DNA from: Rhabdornis inornatus
Lineage: Eukaryota > Chordata > Aves > Passeriformes > Rhabdornithidae
DNA: 64,000 nucleotides
Assembly: GCA_013397075.1 (NCBI GenBank)
Contig: VWZS01007725.1
Location: forward strand, 476,710-540,709
Direction of reading: 5' to 3'
The notes beneath the pieces are model-generated. The model ran no database searches and had not been told where the DNA came from. It saw only the letters and a list, made by a program, of their open reading frames with translations. Shown here piece after piece: positions 25,068-37,432 of the stretch (within the stretch, counting starts at the first letter, position 1; every line of letters begins with the position of its first letter). The translations under genes were made by a program, and so were the position numbers.

Positions 25068-26966
25068 GTAAGAGATCAGCTCAAGTTGAGCATTTCCAGA
25101 GAGTCAGAGCCCAGCCTGTGATGTTTTAGACAGGCTTATGCTGGCTCAGGATGCCCCACACTGGTGTTTGTCAGTAGGCTCAGCTGGTTGTGCATGTGTC
25201 TAAGTCCCCATGGTAAAATGCTGCCTCATCTCAGCTGAGATGGGCTTTGATTTTCTAAGGTTAATTTGGTTGTTGCCTGCTGAAGTTGCTCAGTGCCTCA
25301 CAAATGGAACAAAATTACCAGGTGATGGATTCTTCCCATGGCAACATGGCAAAAAATTATTCCCCAGGGAGGAATCCACACGCAGTGTCTGCATCTCTTA
25401 AAGCTCTGCTCATGACCTGTTTTGGGGAGCTGATGGGTCTCAGGTCTCCTGAACCTCATCTAGCCTGAGCTGGGTTGGATTCATAGGTAATTACTAAATC
25501 AGCTTTAAGATTGTTTCATAGATGGTCTTGATTCCTTTATCTTCCAGTGCAAGCTGTTCAATAAAATTCCAGGATATTTAGCAGAATTTGCTGTTTGAGA
25601 GCCTTCTTGATAACACTCCAATGTTGTTTCCTCACTGCTTTTGAAGGTATCTTAGAAGCTTTTAAAAATGATCTTGATATCTTACTGTGCAGTTAATACT
25701 CTCAGTTTCTCACTGGTGTGTACAGATGTTTCTTGGATATTGGTAGCTGCTAGAAAGTGGGAATATGTAAAAAAATGCTTAACCACATGGATCTTCCCTT
25801 TTCTTCAGCTGCTTTTTTTTTTTGTCTGTTTCCATCACCCTCAAAATAAACTGCACCGTTCCATCAGAAAGCAGGACTGGAACAAAATGTATCACTTGAA
25901 GGAAATTCGGATAACCTGAATTTCAACAAGATTCAAGACTGGATTTTTGAATCCCTTAATTTTGGCCATTTCACAGTGTCCTGTGAATTGGAATAAGTGC
26001 CCCTCCCAAAAAAAAGAAAGGTTAATTCTGTGTAAAAGGAAAAAAGCGGGGCTCATAATTTTGATTCAAACCTAAGCTGGAAAAAAATTGCTTCTAATTC
26101 TTATATATATTTAAATGTTTTATTGGGTTGCTTCTATTTAGGAAAAAAAAAAATATTTTTACTTCTCTGAAGTGCTTGCTGTCCATACACAATAGCACTG
26201 GGCTATTTAGTGTGGAGAACCCGGAATAAATCACACTGCTTTGACTTCTTCATTGAATGAGCTGCTGAAAAAAGAAAATAACAGCATCGTTTGGAGGAAA
26301 AATAAAGCAGGAATGGGGCAGGGTTCCTAGTGGGGAACCTTGATTTGGAACTCTGCAAGAATGTTCATGTGTAGATAAATGAGGTTTTAAACTAAATGAT
26401 GTCCAGTTTTATTGTGTCCATAAAATATTACTCTTTTTATATCCTTACCACATTCATCTATCTTTGAAAATCTATCTTTAAACACCAAAAGGGAGAAAAG
26501 CTGCTGTTCCTGGGGTCACTGCCATTGATTCCCACCTGGAAGGTTTCTTGATGAGAATGTAAAGTATGAGCAGCCATAATGAGCCAGACCAGAGCTCTAC
26601 AGAGCCCAATATAAAGGAAATTCAAAGAACAGGAAAACACTCCACGACAGCCCTGCAGTACATCTTCACAGCATCCATGCACTGTGGTATTGCTGCTACT
26701 TGAGCTTTGACTGGGACATCTCATGGATTTTTCTGTCTTGGGTTTGCCTGATTGATTTTTGAACCTGTAAAAAATTTAGTTGAACTTGCAGTGCTGTGAA
26801 AAACAAGGAATTGAATTCTGAATGAGCTGCTGCATTCAGAAATGTAAGAATCCGTTCAGAGTGAAGAAGAACTGATCCCAGCAGCTAAGCCTGCCACCAT
26901 GTGCTAAATATACTTCAGAACAATCCTTTGTGGCAGATCTCTGGAGGTGCTTTGTTGGGAGTGAAA

Positions 26967-26982
26967 GGAAGGAAGGAAGGAA
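26967..26982. repeat. (GGAA)4 microsatellite
   Basis: Four perfect GGAA units in a purine-rich stretch. Such runs are polymorphic in many genomes and can bind ETS factors; no function is shown here. Confidence 0.8.
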
Positions 26983-28498
26983 CCTTTTGTGAAATCCAGA
27001 GCCAGGGCACAAGTCCTGCAAGAACTGCTATTATTCTGGCCAAAACCTGGAGGATTTCCCATTCTGCTTTAGTCAAGAATTGCTTCCAAAGCAGAAATTG
27101 CTGCCCATTGAAAAAAAGTAAACCTTTCATAATAAAATGCACACAAAATACTTATATCAAATTAGACTGTGCAAACAAACTGGCTTTTGAATAGAGAGTT
27201 TCTTTATGTGATTCAGGTTGGGTTTTTGAAAAGAATTTTATTACAAAGACTAGACACAGTAGCACTTACTTATTTCTCCCCCATTCTCCTTCCAGCTATT
27301 TCCCTGGTACTCTGCTCCTTCTGCATTCTACTCACTAAACACACAAAACTAAATTTGTTGGGTTTTTGTGTAAGTTCTCTGCTTGTTTCTGTATTTTTCA
27401 TAGATCTTCCATTTTTAAAAAAGAATCCATATTTGAAGCTGTTCATTGAAGCTTAAATTTTGATGAAGATCTTAAAGAGACATTTTTGTGGAAGCAAATA
27501 CCTTTTGATCAATTATATCTTTGAGGTTTCATTTACTTGTCACAGCCTCTGGGTTTTTTTTCCCAAGAATTATCAGGTACTTACATAGTACCAGATACAA
27601 ATAACCAAGATCCAGCAAAATAAAAGATTCAGAATACTTTTTTAGAAGGATGTTGTGGGTGAAAGCAGTACTCAAGATGAAATATGCATCTCTTTTTGTA
27701 AGTAGGGAGCTTGAAAGCCTGGAGATTTACCTTTGCATTTTTAGGCTGATTTTTTTTCTCTTGTTCTGATGGAAAGAGGCATAACACAACATATTCATTA
27801 GACTATTTGGTACAGCTGATAGTCTTTCTTTTGTAGCATTTATGTCTCACCTAAACTTCACATTTGAATTTTACTCACTGGTGGAGAAAATATTTTTTCA
27901 ATGAGATTTCTGCTGCCATGAACTGGTTTTTGGTATATGCAACATAGAGGTGAAGGAATGTGGGCTGGACTCTCATATTTCTGGGTGCAGGTGGGGGTGG
28001 GTTTCAAGGCATTTAGAATTATTTTATAACCACCATTCTTGTAGGAATGTTGATTTTTAATCATCCAGAAATTCCGTATTGCCCTTGCACAGCCTGATGA
28101 GTGCTTTGTCAGAAACCACCACCATGGTGATCCTGGACTCAGCTCACAGCAGCCAGGTGTAAAATCCACTCGGGAATTACCTTCTGCTTATCCAAAGGAA
28201 TGATTGTGACAGACAATTTGAATAATCACCGGGGCCAAGGGTTGCAGTGACAGGGATTTTGGAACTCCTACGTTTGGAATCTCCCTTCCCAAGGTCTGTA
28301 GGGAGCAGCACCTGAGGAACAGGTTTGCAGAGACCCGTGGTGATGGATGGATGTGCAGAGCTCAGTGTGTCAACATGTCCCCCCTGCAGAAACACTGATG
28401 AACATTCTGTGCTTTGATATCCTGCTCCTCGGGTTCCTTCCCAAACCTCTGCTTTTGGGGAGCTGAGTGCCTCTGGACACACAGTGTGAATAACCTGG

Positions 28499-29153
28499 TG
28501 TCCTGGTTTAGGGCAAATTTGGGAGGAAACCTCTGGATGGGGTTCCTCTAGGAAACAGATTCAAGCAGTCTCTCCCTCAAATGGTTCAGGGAAATATTTC
28601 CTTGGAGAGAAGTGGAAAAAAACCCTGTTTACTTAACAGGCAAAGCACTTCCCAGCACAAAAATGAACAATACTAAACAGCAAAACCTTTTGCTGCTCTG
28701 AAGAGGTGACAAATTCAGAAGAGTGCATTTCGTGGGTTGCAGCCTGGCTCACTCAGGCTGTTCTCAGTCCCTCCATCCCTGGGAAATGCTGCAGCTCAGG
28801 TGTGCCACAGGTGTGAGCTCCCAGTGCTCCCCTGGGTTTTCAGTCCAAGCAGGTTCAAACAATTCCAAGAAAAAGGGAAAAGAAGACAAAAACACAGTCC
28901 AGAGGGCTTCTCTGCCTCAGCTAGGCAGGAAAACTCACTAAAAGCAAAGGAGAGCTCTCTGCTGCTGTCCACTGCAGGCTGCACAGTCTGTGTGAAGGAT
29001 GTGGGGCAGCAAGTGCAGTCTCTGATAACAAACTCTGCACCTCTGCTCTCCCCCTTCACTCCTGAAACCAGCCTTAAAGCTGCAGAACTCAATATTCAAC
29101 ACCAACACAACAGATGATTTAGGGTACAAGCATCATAAAGTCACCCCAAGACA
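28499..29153 (-). mobile_element. near-complete solo LTR of an endogenous retrovirus (passerine type)
   Basis: The element starts TGTCCTGGTTTAGGGC and ends CACCCCAAGACA, giving TG...CA termini, and is flanked on both sides by CTGG (28495-28498 and 29154-29157), a 4-bp target-site duplication. The internal order (ggaaatatttccttggagag, caggcaaagcac, ccttttgctgctctgaagag) agrees with an LTR family I know from songbirds. The usual AATAAA would lie on the minus strand near 28630 and is changed here to an AGTAAA form. No viral genes are attached, so it is a solo LTR left by recombination between two LTRs. The 4-bp duplication is more usual for class I elements; the class is not certain. Confidence 0.8.
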
Positions 29154-29157
29154 CTGG

Positions 29158-31760
29158 GATTCTCCAGGGCTCCGCCGGGCATTTCCCTGCTCCGGGTGAC
29201 ATCTGCTGGTGGAACGAGCTCTGTGATTGCAGGAGGGAGCTGGAAAATATACATCAAGTTTAATACGGGCACCTAAATCCAGCACAGAATTTATTAGCCT
29301 CGACGTTTCTGTATTTGTTTGGGTTATTCTGTGGGCAAAGGGAGGCAGATTTGTGGCAGGAAAGCAAGGTTCTTGGCAATATTGAAATGAGAGCAAAATA
29401 AATCACTGCAGAGGGTTTTATAGGCAGCACTTCAGCTGAGCTATGAATAAGTGGGATTATGCTGTCGCTGCCTCCAAGGCTTTTCTGTGGTTTTGTTTGG
29501 TTTGCTTGTTCTGCTCTCCCTGTACAAAGGAGCTGTTGGTAGGAAGTGTCACCCTGTCAGAGGATGCTGAAAGCCAGGCTCACTACGGGAATCTGAGATG
29601 GCACCTTTTTGTTTATAATCAATGCTTTCTGGCCCTGGCATGTCACACGCTGTTGGCTTAGGAAACAAGTGTAAAGCAGGCTTTTCTTCCTGCTAGTGGC
29701 TTGTCTTATATGCTTTTTTTTAGGTTGCTGACACTGAAAATTAATCCCCTGTTAGAAACACCTTCAGAATACATCAAGCAAAGAACAAGAAGTTAGAAGT
29801 GAAGAAAGAGCCAAAACAGATTTTTTTTGGTTTTTTAAAAGCCGTTTTGGCAGACAGAAAATTCTATTCGGAAAAGGCACAGGATTCATAAAAAAATGTA
29901 AATTGGGATTTAAAGATTATATCCCTGTCCACATTATTAGTGTAAATATGTTTACTTTGGTCTATGAATTCAGAAGCAAAATGCACTGTAACTGCAATGG
30001 TTTAGCTTTGGAGGGTGTAATTATCTTCACTTTCCTACAACAGATTTGGCTTTACCAGGGTTAAGTGCTCTGCTTGTCCATTTCTCATCTTTCCCATGTA
30101 AACTTCCTCAAGGTACTGTCTGGCTCAGCCAGTGCTTTTGAGATCCTTGAAGAAGGGAAAGCATTTTTCTGCTGACATCATAGTACTTGATTGAAGACTT
30201 TGCAACGAGCAGACATAAAAATCAGCACAGATCTGGATTTTTGAGAACCCAAGGGATGTAAAGGCCTCTTAGATTCTGCTTGGTCTCTTATAACAGAGAG
30301 TAAGTCAGATATGATTCTATAAATGTGTACTCTAGAGCTGCATTCCTGGCTGTTAAGCCGGATGTTGCTGTGCTCACAATGTCACTTCATTATAACATAA
30401 ATGCTTAAACTTGTCTTTTAATTATGGCTAAGAAGATTATTTCAGGGAAGTTTACTAAACCAGGTCCCAGAAAGACACAAATGGCAGAACAAGTAAGGGT
30501 TTTCCCTGTGAGGCAGACACCAGACACTCCCTGCTGTACCTGTAGGTGTTTTCCACAGCAGGGTTCTCTGTTTGCTCTTGTGTAGGATGTGAAAAAGCCC
30601 CTGATGCCCTCAGACTACACTGGAAGAATGTTATTGCTGAAGAAATCTCCTGAATGATGACGAAATAGAGAAACGCACCTTGAACTGCTCCTTTCCTAGG
30701 ATATGTCTCTTGAAATGAAGGCACACTGGAAAAGCTTTGATTATATTTCTCTTGAAAAAAATAATGTTTGTGTATGTTTTGGGAGGTTTCTTTGTGTTGT
30801 GGGTTTGGTTTTTTTAATGTTAAAAGCAAGTCCGACAGATTTCCTGAAATTGTCCATACTGAGAGATTACAGAATATAGGAAACTCCTGAGAAATGTTTG
30901 TGATAAGAAGAAAGTTCCTGTGATCCAGATGGACTATTCTATCCTAGAATAGGTACTTTCCACAATTGTTACTCACTCAGTGTAACTTACAGGGAATGAC
31001 ACATTAGTCACTGTGCTGGGACTCTAATGACCCATAGCAGGATAAATTATGCTGTGTGCTCACACAATTGTTTCTTTGAAATATGTTTATTTTTCTGTGA
31101 GTGCAGGCTGGGATCACAGGATGATTGGAGGCATCAAGACTGTCTTGTGAGAACATTTAGCTATTCCTGCAGGCAAGGTCAGCTGTCTTTGTCAAATTTA
31201 CACACAAATTAGTAGAGTTAAGAATTCATTTTCTCATTGCAATTTGTGAGAAAATTAATGAATCATCTCTTGGTAGGTGAAAGAAGAAAACTTGTAATTA
31301 ACTAACTCACTGTGGAGTCTACAGTGAAGGTCCTAAAATCTAGGAATGTTGTAGACCTGGGAAGATGGGCACTGGCTGGTGTGGTGTGATGGTCAAGTTT
31401 GAATATTTGCTTGTGCATTGCATCACTTGTGTTCCTTGTCCTTTCCCTGCCACAAATATTTACCTTACTCTTCCTTCCTTTCATTTCCATGGGTAATTCC
31501 TTCCATCTCCTTCCACTCTCTGTCAGTTTTTCTACAGAGCTCTTTCCCAATGTCACCTCATGCTGAGAGGATCAGGTACCCCACATCAGGAGAATTTGAG
31601 CTTCCTCTCCACTTGTGACACTTTCTGATGACAGCATCACGCTGAGGTACCTTGAAAACCAGCTTATAAATAAAATGAAGAAATAAATAATACTGCAGAT
31701 TTGTCAAATTTTGGAACAACAAACAATTTCCTGCAATACTGATCTTTGCAGAGGATGCTG
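29158..31760. other. unique non-coding DNA
   Basis: No recognised gene, RNA or repeat. A purine/pyrimidine-poor mix with short T runs (29820-29830). A pyrimidine-rich tract at 31418-31545 gives short open frames only. Confidence 0.6.
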
Positions 31761-31761
31761 G

Positions 31762-32020
31762 TGTGTGTGTGTATACATATATATATATGTATGTATATAT
31801 TATATATATGTATGTATATATATTTAATATATTAAATATATTAAATATATGTAATATATTTTATGTGTATTATAGATTTTATACGTATTGTCTATTTTAT
31901 CTATTTTAATATATTTAATATATTTATATACATATTATTTAATTTGTATTTGTATGCAATAATTATATAAAGAAATATATTATGCATTTTTTATATTTAT
32001 ATTCATAAATACATATTCTC
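31762..32020. repeat. AT-rich microsatellite, (TG)n then (TA)n and TTTAATATA-like units
   Basis: A short (TG) run at about 31762-31774 passes into about 240 bases made of TA, TATG, and imperfect ATTAAATAT and TTTTAT units. It is almost free of G and C. Such tracts are unstable and form hairpins readily. There is no sign of a gene. Confidence 0.9.
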
Positions 32021-32089
32021 CTTAGCCTCTTTTTACTTCCCCACCCAAGAAAGGTCAGTATTTTGTAAAGTCATAGCAGCTGAGGCTCC

Positions 32090-32230
32090 GTAGCTGAGGT
32101 CCCGGTTTTTCCAGAGGCTGTGGCAGCTGGATCCCCGCAGTGCTGTCCAGCAGCCGGGAGGTGGGGCACGGGCTTTACTGGTTCCTGCTGGTGATGGTGG
32201 CAGGACCCCTGCTGAACACCAGTTTGAGGT
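32090..32230. other. small GC-rich island after the AT tract
   Basis: Right after the AT-rich array the base content switches to GC-rich with several CpG sites (ctccgtag, cccggt, ccccgcag, agccggga, gcacggg). It is too short and too CpG-poor to call a CpG island and shows no recognised element. It may be the remains of a GC-rich insertion. Confidence 0.35.
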
Positions 32231-33149
32231 TTGCAGGGTTCAGAAGAGATAAAGTAGCAACAGATTACCGGTTAAAATTGCATAAGCAAAACAGTAGAAA
32301 GTGAGAATTTTTAATGCCACTCTCAAAACTGAAGCTGGTTGGCCATGAGGTCTCTTGGCACTGCTGAAAAGGTTGGCAAATTCAGGTGGCAGAGGTAGGG
32401 AACACGGAAAAAATAGAAGAGTGGGGAATTGAACTAAGGGAAATGTCATGTAGCTCTATTTGCCACTGAAACTGTTCGGGGCAGTAATTAACTGAGAACA
32501 CTGACTGCACAGATTTCAGCTTAAAATAGATGTATGTTCTATGTTCACAGCAAGGACCAGGCAAAATCCAATACAAAAGCTGGGTTTGAATATAAGGAAA
32601 AACTTGTTCATTTACATTGAGGTAAATTTAGCTCAAACCCACAGAAGTCCTCTAGGAGAGTTGTTAGGAGTTTATTCTGCTGTAATTGTGAGCAGAGACA
32701 TCTCCAGTCTCTGGACAAGCTGTGAGAAGATCAGCCTGAGCTTCATCACATACAGGAGTCACAGCAGTCCTTGGCAGCTCGCAGGAGCCTTTAGTTCTAG
32801 GTTGATAAGCACATAATTGTGATTCAATTAAACTCAGAACAACACTGCATTGATACCCACAAAGAGTTTTTTTCCTTCCCTAAGCTGGTTCCAGCTTTGG
32901 TGCAGTCAGCGCACATCCCTGTTTAGGAGCACACAGTAAAAGGTGCATTCAGAGGTTTGGAAAATTCCATAACTGCCCAGAAACAGCTGCTCTGAGACAG
33001 CACTGCTATTAATTTATCAAGTGTATTTATCCACTCTGAATGGACTGAAAGTGCTTATTTTGTAGTTATAGAGTTGCATCCTCTGGATGTACTTTTCAAA
33101 ATACTCTGCAGGTAAAGGTGTGTGTTAAAACACATCGTTAGTGTCCTTA

Positions 33150-33622
33150 ATAACAATGGACTTGGGCTCTTCCCCAGAGCAAGAACTCGACCCCCACCTG
33201 GCTACAGCCTTCTCTCAGGGAATTGTAGTGCCATAAGGTCCCCCCTGAGCTTCCTTTTCTCCAGGCTAAACACCCCCAGCCACTCCCAAGGAGCCTTGTG
33301 CTCCAGCCCCTTCCCCAGCCCTGTTCCCCTTCTCTGGACACACTGCAGCCCCTCAATGTCTTTTGTGGAGTGAGGGGCCCAAAACTGAACCCAGGATTTG
33401 AGCTGTGGCCTCAGCAGTGCCCAGTACAGGGGGACAATCCCTGCCCTGGTCCTGCTGGCCACACTATTGCTGATACAGCCAGGATGCCACTGGCCTTCTT
33501 GGCCACCTGGGCACACACTGGCTCATGTTCAGCTGCTGTCAACAAACATCCCCAGGTCCTCTGCCTTTACCAGGCAGCTTTCCAGCCACTCTCCCAAGCC
33601 TGTAGTGCTACATGGGATTAAT
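33150..33622 (-). mobile_element. CR1 LINE fragment (end of ORF2)
   Basis: On the minus strand the segment from 33516 down to about 33250 reads as the C-terminal part of the CR1 ORF2 protein (reverse transcriptase region), with the typical blocks QFWAPH, VQRRGTGLGKGLEHK and FSLEKRKLRGDL. After that the match continues in another frame (ending CSQVGVEFL), which shows a frameshift. The nucleotide match runs from aatcccatgtagc at the high end to the caggtgggggtcg region at the low end. The 5' part and the 3' UTR are both missing. The copy cannot make an active protein. Confidence 0.93.
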
Positions 33623-33624
33623 AT

Positions 33625-35240
33625 ATAAATATATTGCACAACTCATAATCTGCTGATAATTTACACAACATTTTGCTTCCATAATTAGGTCCTATTAAAA
33701 ATTACTCATGCCCTAGAAACTGTCATCTTCCTTCACTCCTTCCATTTTTTGGTGAAGAAGAGAATGAACATCCCACGTACAGTTATCTGTGCCATGGCAC
33801 TAGTCCTGACATTGCTGCTGGTGCTATCAAAGCAGGTCAGGTCAGTCTCCTCAGCTTTGAGAGCCTAATCTTTGGGAAGACTGAGTAAAAGCACTCCTCT
33901 AAGTCAGGTAAGGTCCTTCCTTCTCAGTGCACTGATAATTATAATTGCTACCATCTCCCTTCCTTGTGAGGACTGTGAATCCAGTTGGGATCTGGAGAGT
34001 CATCTCTGACAATATCAGATGTTCTCAGAACTCTTAATCGAAGGCAGCCCATGAAAGCACCCTGGGGAGTGCTTTATTCTCTGTGTTTAAAAGGACATGA
34101 AAGTACAATAGTTCTCTTTATATGGGTACAAAGCAGCCAATTGATCTTGTCAGTTTAATAAATAATACAATTGCTTCCATCAGACACTGTTAATAGACTC
34201 CTGTCTGGACTAATGTTGTACAGAATTGTACAAGTACAGAAAGCTCTCCTTCCTCAGTCTGCCTTGGATTAACCATCTCCCCCTTTATCACCTAGAGGCA
34301 AAGCTTCCAGCAGTAGCTCCTGAAAGCCATCAGGTCCCCTGATCTTCATCTCTTTCTTCATTTCAGTGTGTGTTCTTGGAAGAGATGAGCTAATTTCCTG
34401 ATGCATCTGTTGTCTGACTGGTTCCTAACATTCATATGGATTCAAAGAAGCTTGAGAATGTAAAATATGCAGCAGGTTCAGGGAGTTTCTTTTGGTTTAT
34501 TTTTAAACCATTCACTGTCTATGGGGTCCCAAGATGCAAAATTTGGGTCATGCTCTTCAAACACTGCAAAGGTTCAGGGAAGCTCAGATGCAGCTTCACA
34601 CCTGGGGCATTATGAACAAGGACCAGGCATCAGCAAAACTGATACAAGGCTTTGGTTCAAGAAGCTCACAGCTCAGGGGTTTGGGATGTTTCTTCTTCAG
34701 TGTCAGCACAACCAGCTCATGCCCTTCTGTAGATGCCCCACTCAGCATTTTAAGCAGGCTCTGAGTTTTGCATTATCAGCACTGCTTTTTAGGTGAGCTT
34801 TAGGTGGAATACACACACCAGTGTTCACCAACAAAATGCTTGTAGCATTAGCAAAGATGTCTTGAAAACTTCTCATTCTCTTTGACTTTAAAACTTTTAC
34901 CCACTTATTTTCATTTCTCTGCCATGACACAAAGTGGTTCTGGGTTTTGCAACTCAGGGATGTGCTAAACAGGGGAAAAGAGAAGGTATTTGTCAGAGAG
35001 AATAGGTTTTCAGAGGTTTCAGGATGTTTTGCTTTGAAGATAGTTAATTTTACAGCAGTTATAGAGGTTACATTTTCACATCTTTCTGCCAAATACCTAC
35101 CTAAATATATGTTTATGTATGCACAGATGTTTTTTAAATATAAAGCTTTCAAAATATAGGTATGGTTTATATAAATAAATGTACATGTGTATATGTATGA
35201 ATCTCGTGTTTGCTGTCAGAGTCCCCACAGGTGTTTTCCC
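33625..35240. other. unique non-coding DNA
   Basis: No recognised gene. A strong donor-like gtaagg follows TAAGTCAG near 33908, with a modest upstream pyrimidine/AG tract (gtctcctcag near 33856). Open frames up to 136 codons (minus, 34742-35152) show no known domain. Confidence 0.55.
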
Positions 35241-35241
35241 C

Positions 35242-35265
35242 GATGATGATGATGATGATGATGAT
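35242..35265. repeat. (GAT)8 microsatellite
   Basis: Eight perfect GAT units followed at once by a pyrimidine tract and an acceptor-like AG at 35289. Trinucleotide arrays of this size are commonly polymorphic. Confidence 0.95.
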
Positions 35266-35289
35266 GTTTTCTCCTCATGCCTCCCTTAG

Positions 35290-35310
35290 AGCATCAAAAG
35301 AGATCTTGTG
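35290..35310 (+). other. microexon-like segment (21 nt), unverified
   Basis: The tract ttctcctcatgcctcccttag ends at 35289, and gtgagt starts at 35311 right after the 21-nt segment AGC..GTG. It is a multiple of three and open in the first frame (SIKRDLV). The upstream (GAT)8 array lies in the branch-point region. Microexons of 3-27 nt occur in vertebrate neuronal genes, but no host gene is visible here. Confidence 0.18.
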
Positions 35311-35467
35311 GTGAGTAAAACAATGGCTGATCTCCTTCTGTGTGTTTGCAAGGAAAACAGTTCCGGTTTTAATGCTGGAACCAGCTGTTCAGTTGTTAGT
35401 AACATTTTGTTTCTCTATAATAACCTGAGTGAATAATGCAGTGACCAATGCTGTTGACCAGGTATTT

Positions 35468-35614
35468 AGATTCCCTCTGCCTTGGTTTCCCCTCCTGTAA
35501 AAGGTAGGTAGCAGCAGTGCCAGAACTCAAAGGGGCATTAGGAGGATAAATACATGATTTACTTGAGCTGTTCAGGTATCTCAGGTGCTGGGACAATATA
35601 TGAAGGTGAGGGAT
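35468..35614 (+). repeat. MIR-like ancient SINE remnant
   Basis: The order ccctctgccttggtttcccc, tcctgtaaaagg, aggaggataaatacatgattt and tcaggtatctcaggtgctgggacaatat corresponds to the MIR/CORE-SINE 3' half (ctctgtgcctcagtttccc, catctgtaaaatggg, gaggattaa, and the final agatcctcaggtga ... ctatat tail). Diverged, no coding capacity. Confidence 0.65.
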
Positions 35615-37409
35615 TTGTAGCTAAGCAGAAAGATATTCAGGTTGAGTAATGAGGTCCTACAGCATGAGGAGAAGTCAACAGACCTGGACTTCTTATGGAT
35701 CAGTAGGAAAAGTAATTTCTGGGATTTGAATGCTTCACTCCAAAAGTCTTTCTCTCTGGATCCCTGTGGGATCAAGCCTGTGCTTGCTCAGTATTGCTTT
35801 CAAATTGTTGCACTGCTTGCAGAGAAAACACATTGCTGCCCTCCTACTTAAAGATGAATTCAAATGTTTTTACTTTAAATTCAAAACCTATTCAAAATGT
35901 AGATTCCTTGACTAATTTTAGGTATAACTTCAGAACAAAAAAGAAAACCAGTTCTTCAAATAATAAAATGCCCATGTTAAAAATCAGTTTTTTCATTCCC
36001 AAATCCATTTTGAACTGAGGTAACTGTGTTTGAAGGGTGAGACCAAATAAAGGTCTTCTAAAGTCACAATTTGTACTTAAAAGGCAGCTCTGTGTCCTCC
36101 TTTGAGTGCCATTGATGTTTTCAGCTGGGGCATGAAAGACCTAGAACTCTGATCTCTGGTTTTGGCAAGTCAAGTCATTCAATTCAATTTCAGAACTGTG
36201 CAGCTGTGAAGCTCTACAGTTTTTGATGTTTAAAAAGGTAGGGATTATTTCTGTTCTCTGTGATTTCTGAGAACTGCTGCTTCTGTTAGCAAACTCAGGA
36301 AGAAACCTGTCTGTCTGATGTGCATGGACTGTAAACTGATACCTGGCAGACACCTGAGCAGATATTACACATCTGGCTGGCATCTCTGAGATCAAAGCAC
36401 TCCCTGGTGCTCTGCTGCCCTTTGAACAGCATTTAATTGGCCATGAGACCACATTTTAGGACCTGGGACTGAGCTTTGCCTGCTTGGGTCACTGGATGAA
36501 TCCAGTTTAGGTCTGCAGGAAGCTGCTTGGTGTTCTCAGCCTCCTTTCTAGTGGAGAAGAGCAGTGTGTTCTGGTTCTCTCCCCTGCTGAGTTTGCAGCT
36601 CCTTCTCTCCCTTGTGGGGTTTCTGCAGTTTGGCTGAAACTCATTAGCATGGATTGTTGGGTGGGGATACCCCTGGTGTGCCCAACCCCTCAAAACCCCA
36701 TTTCCTGGGGAGCAGAGAGGAGCTTACAAGGGACAGATGTGGCAGGTCCAAGGTCAAACCGTGGCAGTGGGAATGCCTTTTGTCTGGGATCTGACAGAGC
36801 ATTGGCCCTGTTGTTTCCACTCTTTCCTAGAGAAAAAGGACCTGGCACTGTAGAGAGGGACACCAGGTGTCCTGAGTGGGGACAAGAGGGTGTCTGCACT
36901 CTACCCCCATATGATGGACTTCCAGCTAACTGGAGTGTGGTGTGTGCACTCTGAGTGAGCAGCTCTCTGTGACCTGTGACAAGGACACTCTGCTGAGGGT
37001 ATCTGTTGGCTACATGGTGCAAAAAGAATCCTTCATAGAGAATCTGGGATCAGGGCTCCTCCATGCTGGTTTCCCAGCCAGGACAGATGCAGGATGGATG
37101 CATGGCAGGGAGGTGGGGGATGCTGACAGCACTTCCTCACTCCACTGGTGAGCAGGTGAGGGGAGGAGTGTGGGACAAAGGCAGATGTGCACAGGGGAGA
37201 GGAGACATCAAAGCCACCCCACAGGATGTTTCTTCTGAGCAGGGACTCTACCAGGGCTCAATTCAGCTGTGTGCAGCACTCCTGCTGTCTGCAGCCAAGT
37301 CCAAAGGCACTGAGGATACCAGTGCCTTGCCAGATTAAGCTCTTTGATTCCAATCTCTTCAGCTACAAAGCATGTTGTTTTATCTAATGCTTGTCCCTGT
37401 CTGTTTTAG

Positions 37410-37432
37410 GCTGTGGTGCCTGCTGAGAAAAG
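37410..37432 (+). other. microexon-like segment (23 nt), unverified
   Basis: The tract gcttgtccctgtctgttttag ends at 37409 and gtatgc begins at 37433 after GAGAAAAG; both are close to consensus. The 23-nt segment is open in its first frame (AVVPAEK). It lies about 2.1 kb downstream of the 21-nt segment at 35290-35310 on the same strand, which ends in phase 0, so the two could be joined in frame. No host gene is recognised. Confidence 0.18.

Larger units (their letters stand above)
19690..28490. other. unique non-coding DNA with minor repeats
   Basis: No recognised gene. The stretch contains short T or A runs (20339-20347, 25808-25820, 26143-26152), a (GGAA)4 run at 26967-26982, a possible LTR edge at 23811, and an exon-like segment at 24995-25067. 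All open frames here are under about 130 codons and show no known domain. Confidence 0.55.

Noticed and set aside
32575..32625. Possible CR1 snippet (gaatataaggaaaaacttg)
   Set aside because: Only about 20 bases resemble CR1; the sequence after it does not follow the CR1 order.
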